A DNA stretch of 29,391 nt from Scytonema sp. UIC 10036 (GTDB lineage: Bacteria; Cyanobacteriota; Cyanobacteriia; Cyanobacteriales; Nostocaceae): NCBI RefSeq assembly GCF_009725235.1, contig NZ_WJFC01000173.1, positions 1 through 29,391 of the forward strand, read 5' to 3'. Made by a program: the position numbers and the translations under genes. The notes under the pieces are model-generated. The model was not told the origin of the DNA and searched no databases. It saw only the letters and a list, made by a program, of their open reading frames with translations. Below are positions 23,291 to 29,391 of the stretch, in pieces; position 1 is the stretch's first letter, and the number at the start of each line of letters is the position of its first letter.

Positions 23291-23416
23291 CTAGGGTCTT
23301 AGCATCACCTTCGATACAATATCCCGCATACTCCCCGCAGTATGCCTCGTGTCTTTCCCCGATAACCAACCTGGATAAACTGGTAACAAATTAGCCAAAA
23401 CGTATAAGAGTTTTTT
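23291..23416 (-). pseudogene. Possible C-terminal gene remnant
   Basis: A short frame without a good start codon gives LLYVLANLLPVYPGWLSGKDTRHTAGSMRDIVSKVMLRP and then a stop. The even, protein-like composition suggests the tail of a lost gene. The family is not recognised. The rest of the 23188-23504 gap shows nothing else. Confidence 0.3.
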
Positions 23417-23504
23417 CTAACCTACCTACTTAGCAAATATAATTTGTACTCATATAGGAATCATAACCTGATGTATGAAAAATTGTCAGTACTTTATGGG
23501 CAAT

Positions 23505-23703
23505 GTCCACTAAAAACCTTATGGTTACAAGTTGTTGCTGACTTTGCCGCCTACCTTGAGATAAAGAGAGTGAGGAAGCCACTCAGGAACTTGAAGGCAC
23601 TCCTGGGTTAGTTAAATCCTTTGAAAGAGGAAAAAAAGACGTTTCTGAAGGTTGTGTTACGCCTTTTAAGCAACTCAAAAGGAAGTACTCACTCATAGAA
23701 TAA
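23505..23703 (+). pseudogene. Frameshifted antitoxin gene copy
   Basis: The stretch translates as QVVADFAAYL, then, after a one-base loss near 23557, as DKESEEATQELEGTPGLVKSFERGKKDVSEGCVTPFKQLKRKYSLIE and a stop. The front half is a clear paralogue of the intact antitoxin gene 23777-24070 (VVADFAAYLADKESEEATQELEKIPGL). The tail (SFERGKKDVSEGCVTPFKQLKRKY) belongs to the same type of cyanobacterial antitoxin but differs from the intact copy. The beginning of the gene and its toxin partner are missing, so it is a dead paralogue next to a live one. Confidence 0.75.
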
Positions 23704-23776
23704 ACCATGCAAATGTTAGCAACTATAATTAGTTATCATAGAAAAGCTATAATTGGCAAAAACTAAGGTTTGTATA

Positions 23777-24070
23777 ATGGAAGATACAATGCAGAAAGTT
23801 GAAAACAACATTGAAGAGAACCCTGAAGCGATCGCACTTTCTCAAGCGATAGAAATTCAAGAACAAATCAACCAGTACTTAAAACAGCTATCTCTAGAGA
23901 GATTACAAGTGGTGGCTGATTTTGCAGCTTACCTTGCAGATAAAGAGAGCGAGGAAGCAACTCAGGAACTCGAAAAAATTCCAGGGCTGTTAGAAAGGCT
24001 TAAGAAGAACCGAGAAGTAACTCCCAAAACTCATTTAGTAAATTGGAGAACGATTCGCTCGGATGTATGA
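23777..24070 (+). CDS. RelB-like antitoxin
   Basis: A 97-residue protein from ATG 23777; a second ATG at 23789 is possible, and the frame is open back to a TTG at 23753. The central part, EIQEQINQYLKQLSLERLQVVADFAAYLADKESEEATQEL, matches the helical antitoxin type common in cyanobacteria upstream of RelE toxins. The C-terminal portion should wrap around the toxin. It overlaps the toxin gene by 8 bases (24063-24070), showing translational coupling. Such pairs usually repress their own promoter. A decayed paralogue lies just upstream. Confidence 0.8.
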   Translation: MEDTMQKVENNIEENPEAIALSQAIEIQEQINQYLKQLSLERLQVVADFAAYLADKESEEATQELEKIPGLLERLKKNREVTPKTHLVNWRTIRSDV

Positions 24071-24326
24071 AGTTATCTTGTATTCCGATGCACAAGCATT
24101 CTACGCAGCCGCAGACAAAGCGCTTGCCAAAAAAATAGCTAAGTGTCTGGAGCAGTTGGAGCGCAATCCCCGCTCTCACCCAAACATTAAACCGCTTAAG
24201 GGAAATTATTCCGGTTACTTCCGTTATCGAATAGGAGACTATCGAGTTGTCTACTCAATAGATGAAGAAGCTATGCAGGTATTGGTATATACAATCGCTC
24301 ACCGTGGTGAAGTCTACGATTTATAG
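24063..24326 (+). CDS. RelE/ParE-superfamily toxin
   Basis: An 87-residue protein with the RelE pattern: MYEVILYSDAQAFYAAADKALAKKIAKCLEQLERNPRSHPNIKPLKGNYSGYFRYRIGDYRVVYSID, ending in VLVYTIAHRGEVYDL. The segment FRYRIGDYRVVYSI and the final histidine/arginine (AHRGEVY) are the usual active-site region of RelE mRNA interferases that cut mRNA on the ribosome (family knowledge). All typical positions are kept and the length is normal. It is encoded just after the antitoxin with an 8-base overlap. Confidence 0.92.
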   Translation: MYEVILYSDAQAFYAAADKALAKKIAKCLEQLERNPRSHPNIKPLKGNYSGYFRYRIGDYRVVYSIDEEAMQVLVYTIAHRGEVYDL

Positions 24327-24353
24327 AAGATTTCAACTGAATGAGGTGCAACT

Positions 24354-24386
24354 CCTCATCCGCGTTTATCAGCGTTCATCTGCGGT
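24354..24386. repeat. Interspersed TCATCTGCGG-type repeat
   Basis: Contains TCATCCGCG and GCGTTCATCTGCGG, the opposite orientation of the repeat at 5195-5225. It lies between the convergent relE and trpE genes. Confidence 0.6.
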
Positions 24387-24402
24387 TCCTATACTCTTAA
24401 GT

Positions 24403-25938
24403 TTATCGCAAACAGCGAATAGCCTCCAAAAGACCTCTAGACTTATTCAACGTCTCCTCATATTCCTTTTCCGGATCGGAATCAGCAACCAAACCAGCAC
24501 CAGCTTGCACGCTCACCATATTATTCCGAACCACCATCGTCCGAATTGCGATCGCACTATTCAACTGTCCTTCAAAATCATAATACCCATAAACCCCAGA
24601 GTACACCCCGCGCCGGCTGGGTTCCAACTCATAAATAATTTCCATGGCTCGGATTTTGGGTGCGCCACTGACTGTTCCTGCAGGAAAACACGCCTTCAGT
24701 AAATCCCATGCTGTTTTTCCTGGTGCAAGTTTACCCACAACATTACTCACTATATGCATCACGTGAGAGTAACGCTCAACGACCATCAATTCATCAACTC
24801 TCACAGTCCCACTTTGACAAACTCGCCCCAAATCGTTCCGTCCCAAATCGACAAGCATGACGTGTTCTGCAATTTCCTTGGGGTCTTGAAGTAAATCAAG
24901 AGCATTTGCTGCATCTTCTTGGGGAGTTTTACCTCGCGGACGTGTTCCCGCAATAGGACGCACAGTCGCGATCGCGTTTCCTTCTGCATCCAGTTCTGCT
25001 TTTACCATCACCTCCGGGCTAGAGCCGATAATTTGCCAATCCTGAAAGTGAAAATACGTCATGTAAGGCGAAGGATTGATTTGCCGAAGCGATCGATAAA
25101 GAGAAAAGGGGTCACCTGTATATTCTGTTGTCAATCTTTGGGAAATAACGACTTGAAATATATCTCCTGCTTTGATATATTCCTTTGCTTTCTCAACACT
25201 GGCACAAAAGCTCGAGCGCGTGAAGTTACTCTTGTACTCCTCAATTCCCGTTCCTTTTTCCGATTTGTTTGTTCCTGGTGGCGTCCATTCTAGAATAGTC
25301 TTTTGCGGCGACACGGGCAAAGACAGCTTGCTAACCATATAAGTTACGCGAGCGCACGCTTGTTGGTACTTTTGTTCTAAGGCTTTCCCATTCTTCGTTT
25401 CGACATCGCGCAAGTCAGCATATGCGATCGCCCAAATTTTCCGCTTCACCTGGTCAAAAATCAACAAGCTATCCACCTGCATCCACAATCCATCGGGAAT
25501 ATTTCTTTCATCAGGTGGATGAATTGGGACTCGCGGCTCTATCCAATGAATCAATTCATAGCCCCAAAAACCAAATAAACCCCCAATCCCTGGAGGTAAT
25601 TGAGGTAATTTCACTGGTTTATACGGTTCCAAGCAAGCTTGCAAAGCCGCAAAGGGGTCACCTTCATAAACTTCCTGAGAACCATTGCGGTGTGTTTGAG
25701 TGACGCAATCCCCCCTTGCTTCTAAAACCCACAACGGATCGCAACCCACAAAGCTATACCGTCCCAGTTTTTCTCCACCTTCAACGGATTCCAGCAAAAA
25801 GCTATAAGGTTGACCCGCACATACTTTGTACCAAGCAGACACTGGTGTATCGAGATCTGCCACCCATTCTTGGTAAACCGGAACAAAATTGCCCTCTTTA
25901 GCTAACTCGGAAAACTCGGAGAATTCTGGAAAAATCAT
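24403..25938 (-). CDS. trpE: Anthranilate synthase component I
   Basis: A 511-residue chorismate-using enzyme. With the glutaminase TrpG it makes anthranilate, the first step of tryptophan synthesis. The N-terminal tryptophan feedback site LLES (48-51) is present, as are the catalytic-domain segments GDIFQVVISQRL, IIGSSPEVMVKAE, RPIAGTRPRGKTPQEDAANALDLLQDPKEIAEHVMLVDLGRNDLGRV, SHVMHIVSNV, FPAGTVSGAPKIRAMEII and GVYSGVYGYYDF. Length is normal and the C-terminal AGAGLVADSDPEKEYEETLNK is typical. It follows psaD on the same strand with a 137-base gap of heptamer repeats, so its own promoter may be there or it may be read from psaD. trpG is not in the window. Confidence 0.97.
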   Translation of the reverse strand: MIFPEFSEFSELAKEGNFVPVYQEWVADLDTPVSAWYKVCAGQPYSFLLESVEGGEKLGRYSFVGCDPLWVLEARGDCVTQTHRNGSQEVYEGDPFAALQACLEPYKPVKLPQLPPGIGGLFGFWGYELIHWIEPRVPIHPPDERNIPDGLWMQVDSLLIFDQVKRKIWAIAYADLRDVETKNGKALEQKYQQACARVTYMVSKLSLPVSPQKTILEWTPPGTNKSEKGTGIEEYKSNFTRSSFCASVEKAKEYIKAGDIFQVVISQRLTTEYTGDPFSLYRSLRQINPSPYMTYFHFQDWQIIGSSPEVMVKAELDAEGNAIATVRPIAGTRPRGKTPQEDAANALDLLQDPKEIAEHVMLVDLGRNDLGRVCQSGTVRVDELMVVERYSHVMHIVSNVVGKLAPGKTAWDLLKACFPAGTVSGAPKIRAMEIIYELEPSRRGVYSGVYGYYDFEGQLNSAIAIRTMVVRNNMVSVQAGAGLVADSDPEKEYEETLNKSRGLLEAIRCLR

Positions 25939-25943
25939 AATGA

Positions 25944-26074
25944 TTGGTTAGTGGTTAGTGGTTAGTGGTTAGTGGTTAGTGGTTAGTGGCTGTAGTTAAT
26001 GGTTGATTGTTACTACTAACGACCAACTACCAACTACTAACGACTAACTACTAACCACCAACCACTAACAATTA
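25944..26074. repeat. Heptamer repeat array forming a large inverted repeat between psaD and trpE
   Basis: Six perfect tandem GGTTAGT heptamers at 25946-25987. After a spacer there are many ACTAAC/ACCAACT words (about 26013-26070) that are imperfect reverse complements. The RNA could fold into a long hairpin between the psaD and trpE coding regions. The type is STRR. Confidence 0.85.
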
Positions 26075-26075
26075 A

Positions 26076-26507
26076 CTATGAATTGGGAGCATCATAGGTA
26101 GCCGTACCGCTAAATTTAACTTGAGCGGCGCTGGGATTTTCACCAATTCTACGGTCGTTATAACGAACTTTTTCGCGACCTTGGTTAACTTTTTCTGGAA
26201 AGACACCATCAGCTGGGTGGATATACTGAATTTCTCCGTTGGGGAAAATCCGATAAACTTTGTAGTCTGTGATTTTCAACTTCCGGAATACTTGACCGCC
26301 CAGGTAGATGCCATACTCTTTGCGAGCCAAGTATAGCAGGTTCTCTCCTTGGCGCATGATAGCAGTACCACCAGTGGGTAGTTCAAAGGGCTGTTCCTTG
26401 GGGCTAGTCCAAGTAATAGCGTACTTTTCTTCTATTTCTGCTTTTTTGAGCAAGCCGCCAGTGGTACCACTAAAAACGGGAGTTTGTCCAGAAAGTGTTT
26501 CCGCCAT
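26076..26507 (-). CDS. psaD: Photosystem I reaction centre subunit II (PsaD)
   Basis: A 143-residue protein from [12 protein letters not shown] (ATG 26507); an in-frame start at 26522 would add five residues not found in PsaD proteins. PsaD is a stromal-side (cytosolic) subunit of photosystem I that docks ferredoxin and helps hold PsaC and PsaE. The whole chain follows the family: [104 protein letters not shown]. Its basic loops are kept. The gene is followed by trpE on the same strand after repeats. It should be strongly expressed, but no promoter could be pinpointed. Confidence 0.98.
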   Translation of the reverse strand: MAETLSGQTPVFSGTTGGLLKKAEIEEKYAITWTSPKEQPFELPTGGTAIMRQGENLLYLARKEYGIYLGGQVFRKLKITDYKVYRIFPNGEIQYIHPADGVFPEKVNQGREKVRYNDRRIGENPSAAQVKFSGTATYDAPNS

Positions 26508-26599
26508 AGAGTTCTCTCTCAACGTTTTTAGGGCATACTATCACCGCAGCTAGCCTTATATTGCGATTACGTCATAGACTGTAACAGTTTTTGGTAATT

Positions 26600-26683
26600 G
26601 CTAATGGCTAATGGCTAATGGCTAATGGCTTATAGAACTTGGCAATTAGCCATTAGCAATGAGCAATTAGCCATTAGCTCTTC
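26600..26683. repeat. TAATGGC heptamer repeats upstream of psaD
   Basis: Four TAATGGC copies at about 26600-26627, then GCAATTAGCCATTAGC twice (about 26642-26680) in inverted orientation. The array can fold into a hairpin. It lies between the histidine kinase stop and the psaD upstream region and could separate the two transcripts. Confidence 0.8.
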
Positions 26684-26685
26684 AA

Positions 26686-28695
26686 TTATTTACTCTTGAC
26701 TTTTGAAGGTTTTTGCTCTTGGCTGCTCTCTATGATGGGTATGGTAAAGTGAAACTGGCTGCCTTTGTTTTTGCCTCCGGATTCTGCCCAAATTTCTCCG
26801 CCCCAACCATTGACAATTTGACGGCAAATTGCTAATCCCAGACCAGTTCCACCAGTGGTACGCCGCAATGCCCCTTCTTCTTGATAAAATCTGTCAAATA
26901 CAATTTCTAGCCGATTCGGTTCAATCCCCCGCCCGGTATCCGCTACTGTGACCTCAACCATTTTTTGATTGTTGCGCTCGGCCTTAACTGTGATTTTGCC
27001 ATCTTCAGGTGTAAATTTACACGCATTATCTATCAGTTTTGCTAAAACTTCTACCAGCCAATCACCATCAGCTTTCACTAGGGGTAGGTTTTGTGCAATT
27101 TGAGTTTTAATTGTGGGGATATTTTCGTTGTCGAAGCGACTGCGGATGCGGCTTAAGGCTAAATCAACGCACTCCTGTAAGGTGAGTGATTCGGGATGCC
27201 ACTCTACCCTTCCGCTTTCTAAGTTTGAAAGAGTTAGGAAATCTTGTATCAGTTTTCGCATTCTTTCTGAGTCAGAAAGCGCTGTGTTAAGCATCACCTG
27301 TCTCAATTCCAACGGCATATCTGGTTCGGTAGCAAGGCTTTCCAAGCACACCTGTATTGTGGATAGGGGAGTTCGGAGTTCGTGACCGGTGATTGCAATC
27401 AAATTACTGCGCGTGCGATCGAGGGCTTCTAACTGCTGGTTAAGTTCCTCTAAGTTGGCATATGCTTCTGCTTGGATCAGCGCGACTCCTACTTGTGTGG
27501 CGATCGCTTCTACTAAATCAAAGTCCCCAGTCTGCCAATCATGTATGGTTTCTTTACAATAATGGAGTTCAACAATACCTAACAACCGTCCCTGGTAGAA
27601 CACGGGTTCCATCAGCCAAGACAGAATTCCGTGTTTTTTAACAAGTTTTGAAAGTGCTTTGGAACTAGTAATGTAAGAATCAGTTCGAGTATCAATAACA
27701 CAAACACCATCGTTTTGCAGTACCACTTCTCGAAACAGGAGGTTGTTTTCCAAAGGCCAAGGTCCTCCTAAAATGGATGGGACTCCAGGGCTTAAAAACT
27801 CGTGTTCTATTTTGGCGTGAACATCTGTTGCTTGAGCGCGGTATATCAAACAACGGCAAGCTTCTAAATTTTGTCCGAGTTCTTGCGCTGCGACTTTGAG
27901 AATTTCTTGAGGATTGAGCGATCGCCTAATGGCAGTACCAATAGAATTGACTAAACGCTCTTTTCGTGCTTGGCCTGAAATAGAACGATAAGCTTTATGT
28001 AATTTATACTGACTTGCTTGTAAATAAGTCACCAAGCGTTGAACAAAGGGGTCTGTATCGATATTACAAGCATATTCGCTGCTGTGTATTACTGTAGCTT
28101 CACCTCTGTTCTCGGACAGCCCAAACCTTTGACGTGCTTGTTCAATTTTGTCCAACAGTTCGGGTCTGTATTCCAAAATTCTGTTCAGTAGCAAGTCGGC
28201 GGCTTTCAGACTGACACCTCGTTCTGCTGTCCAAATTCCTTCAAACCTCCGCGCTGTATCCATGTCTAACGAGGGAGTGTTCTCTCGCAGTTTTTTGTTT
28301 TTGGTTATAGATCCAACGCTTTCCCGACAAACCAGACAAGTCGCGTAGTTTTGAGCTATGACCACTAAATGCCACTCTTGACTCAAAGCATCTTCTGGTT
28401 CAAAGGCAATTTTTTCATAATACTCGGAACTATTGGTAAAGTCCGTTTCTGGTGCTGATAGTACGTATATTTGATTGCTTCGCTGAGCTAGCCTCTGATA
28501 CCGATGAGCCTCTTGGCGGTAAAATCTCTCTCGCTGAAAGCTCGCGATCACTAAAGGCTGCTCCAATTTTGCAGCCAAAACTTGATCTTCCATCGCATGG
28601 GAGAGCGCCGTTAACGAAGCTTTAAAATATATCTGGGGCCGCAGGTAGGGTAGAGCCTGTAGCAATTCACTCAGCATGGAAGTCGAAATGCTCAT
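26686..28695 (-). CDS. DICT-GAF sensor histidine kinase
   Basis: A 669-residue two-component sensor from ATG 28695 (a TTG directly before it is also in frame). Residues about 40-175 form a DICT domain (VIASFQRERFYRQEAHRYQRLAQRS, LVVIAQNYATCLVCRES, RFEGIWTAERGVSLKAADLLLNRI), a sensory domain common in cyanobacteria. A GAF domain follows at about 250-410, then HisKA with the phosphorylated H438 in ITGHELRTPLS. The ATP-binding domain has N (DNACKFTPEDG), G1 (VADTGRGI) and G2 (GGTGLGLAICRQI) boxes. No membrane segment is seen, so the sensor is probably cytosolic. No response regulator is adjacent. It is transcribed towards psaD but separated from it by repeats. The signal is unknown. Confidence 0.92.
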   Translation of the reverse strand: MSISTSMLSELLQALPYLRPQIYFKASLTALSHAMEDQVLAAKLEQPLVIASFQRERFYRQEAHRYQRLAQRSNQIYVLSAPETDFTNSSEYYEKIAFEPEDALSQEWHLVVIAQNYATCLVCRESVGSITKNKKLRENTPSLDMDTARRFEGIWTAERGVSLKAADLLLNRILEYRPELLDKIEQARQRFGLSENRGEATVIHSSEYACNIDTDPFVQRLVTYLQASQYKLHKAYRSISGQARKERLVNSIGTAIRRSLNPQEILKVAAQELGQNLEACRCLIYRAQATDVHAKIEHEFLSPGVPSILGGPWPLENNLLFREVVLQNDGVCVIDTRTDSYITSSKALSKLVKKHGILSWLMEPVFYQGRLLGIVELHYCKETIHDWQTGDFDLVEAIATQVGVALIQAEAYANLEELNQQLEALDRTRSNLIAITGHELRTPLSTIQVCLESLATEPDMPLELRQVMLNTALSDSERMRKLIQDFLTLSNLESGRVEWHPESLTLQECVDLALSRIRSRFDNENIPTIKTQIAQNLPLVKADGDWLVEVLAKLIDNACKFTPEDGKITVKAERNNQKMVEVTVADTGRGIEPNRLEIVFDRFYQEEGALRRTTGGTGLGLAICRQIVNGWGGEIWAESGGKNKGSQFHFTIPIIESSQEQKPSKVKSK

Positions 28696-29345
28696 CAATG
28701 TCTTTTAGTAGCCACAATCTCAGATAAAATCCATGTCACAGCTGCATTGTACAAATTACAACGGACTCTTTTGTTAATAAAATGGTTGCAATATGTAAAG
28801 AATTGTAAAACTCCTTTTTATAAAAACAATGAGGAGTCGGCGGCGGGGCATAGGGAGTGAGTCTTCGAGATATAAAGAAGACGCATACCACAACCATGGT
28901 ACGTTTTCGTTATCCATCGGCTAATGTTGGGAAGTTTCAATAATAGCTGACTTGCATAATCTAATATAGTTCACCAGGATCTACTTTAGGTAGTGGCAAG
29001 TAATTAAACGAGGTGAAGTGTCATCCGGATATGGTAGGCAGTGTTTGCCCTACGCGTATTTCAAATGTCAAAATCTGTAATTGAGCTAGCAATTTTGTTG
29101 CTCAAAAATCTCTTTATTATTTTTTAGAACATTAAAAAAATTTCCACTTAATCTGTTAGAAATAAGTTAGAGCAAGATTCAAATCTATGCTTATATGTTA
29201 ATGGTTGCTATGTTTTAGTCTATTCTGACCCATATTCACATTTTACAATTTGTGCAAATGAACACAGAAATATTGGCTCAAAATGTCATATGTCACTCTT
29301 CTTATAAAATTTGTAAGAAATAAATATTGATAAATAGGACTTACA
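28696..29345. other. Gene-free A+T-rich region at the right end
   Basis: About 650 bases with no convincing coding frame, tRNA or rRNA. It contains a small hairpin (ACTCCT..AGGAGT near 28810-28838) and a GTAGGCAGTGTTTGCCCTAC palindrome-like repeat near 29034. The first 100 bases should hold the promoter of the histidine kinase. Confidence 0.5.
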
Positions 29346-29391
29346 CAAAGCCCCCTACCCCCCTTAATCCCCCCTTATAAAGGGGGGAAAT
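29346..29391. repeat. G/C-run palindromic repeat at the window edge
   Basis: CCCCCTACCCCCCTTAATCC, then CCCCTTATAAAGGGG, which can form a hairpin. It is related to the motif inside the 4883-5181 duplication (GGATTAAGGGGGG in opposite orientation). It may continue beyond the window. Confidence 0.65.

Noticed and set aside
24919..25293. Long open frame on the plus strand opposite trpE
   Set aside because: It has no family features and lies fully inside the well-conserved trpE gene on the other strand.
25944..26074. Regular short repeats that might be read as a CRISPR array
   Set aside because: The units are 7 bases without spacers of 30-40 bases; this is a tandem heptamer array.
28696..29391. 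RNA gene or small protein at the right end
   Set aside because: No tRNA cloverleaf, rRNA sequence or coding frame with a plausible start could be seen.

Overview
The window is from a cyanobacterium, most likely a filamentous heterocyst-forming (Nostocales-type) genome. Evidence seen in the sequence: a gene for the photosystem I subunit PsaD, a cyanobacterial FurB/Zur-type regulator, a DICT-GAF histidine kinase, a XisI family gene, many GCGATCGC (HIP1) octamers, and tandem heptamer repeats in several intergenic gaps. The species cannot be named from this alone.

Layout. Both ends are ordinary chromosome. On the left (1-1.7 kb) are zur (minus strand) and the purine genes purS and purQ. On the right (24.4-28.7 kb) are trpE, psaD and a DICT-GAF-histidine kinase, all on the minus strand. 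The roughly 22 kb between them is an accessory region, rich in conflict and toxin-antitoxin type genes, broken gene copies and dispersed repeats. It holds in order: an unrecognised 1020-residue protein (1856-4918) whose 3' end is tandemly duplicated; a PD-(D/E)xK nuclease-like protein (5261-5896); a GAF-protein pseudogene; a three-gene cluster at 6757-11059 (adaptor with two effector-associated domains, EAD-ATPase, membrane-anchored ATPase with a C-terminal winged helix); an Imm5-like protein; a broken copy of the ATPase 3' end; a PadR regulator; a DUF433/DUF5615 antitoxin-toxin pair; a DUF4365 nuclease-like protein translationally coupled to an unknown partner; a xisI copy enclosed by perfect 33-bp inverted repeats; a phosphate-binding protein (SphX/PstS type); a Panacea antitoxin with a RelE-like partner; a 1216-residue helicase-like protein; a DUF4279 protein; a YqhA-family membrane protein; a decayed antitoxin copy; and an intact antitoxin/RelE pair.

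How the parts work together. The strongest candidate for a little-described system is the 6757-11059 cluster. Two adjacent genes share the same N-terminal domain: one joins it to a second adaptor domain (EAD1), the other to a P-loop ATPase. The third gene overlaps the second by ATGA and encodes a membrane-bound ATPase. This layout suggests homotypic adaptor signalling from an NTPase sensor to an effector encoded elsewhere (inference). The second candidate is the island at 16.8-21.9 kb with the PanA/PanT-like pair and the giant helicase. It is bracketed by a 110-bp copy of part of the DUF4279 gene and by two near-identical 28-bp palindromes.

A recurring pattern is that accessory modules are bracketed by partial copies of neighbouring genes: the ATPase 3' end around the Imm5-like gene, a PadR fragment beyond the DUF433/DUF5615 pair, the 3' end of the DUF4365 partner gene upstream of the DUF4365 pair, and DUF4279 around the helicase island. 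This suggests gain or shuffling of modules by recombination between short homologies. No CRISPR array, intact insertion sequence, rRNA or tRNA was seen.
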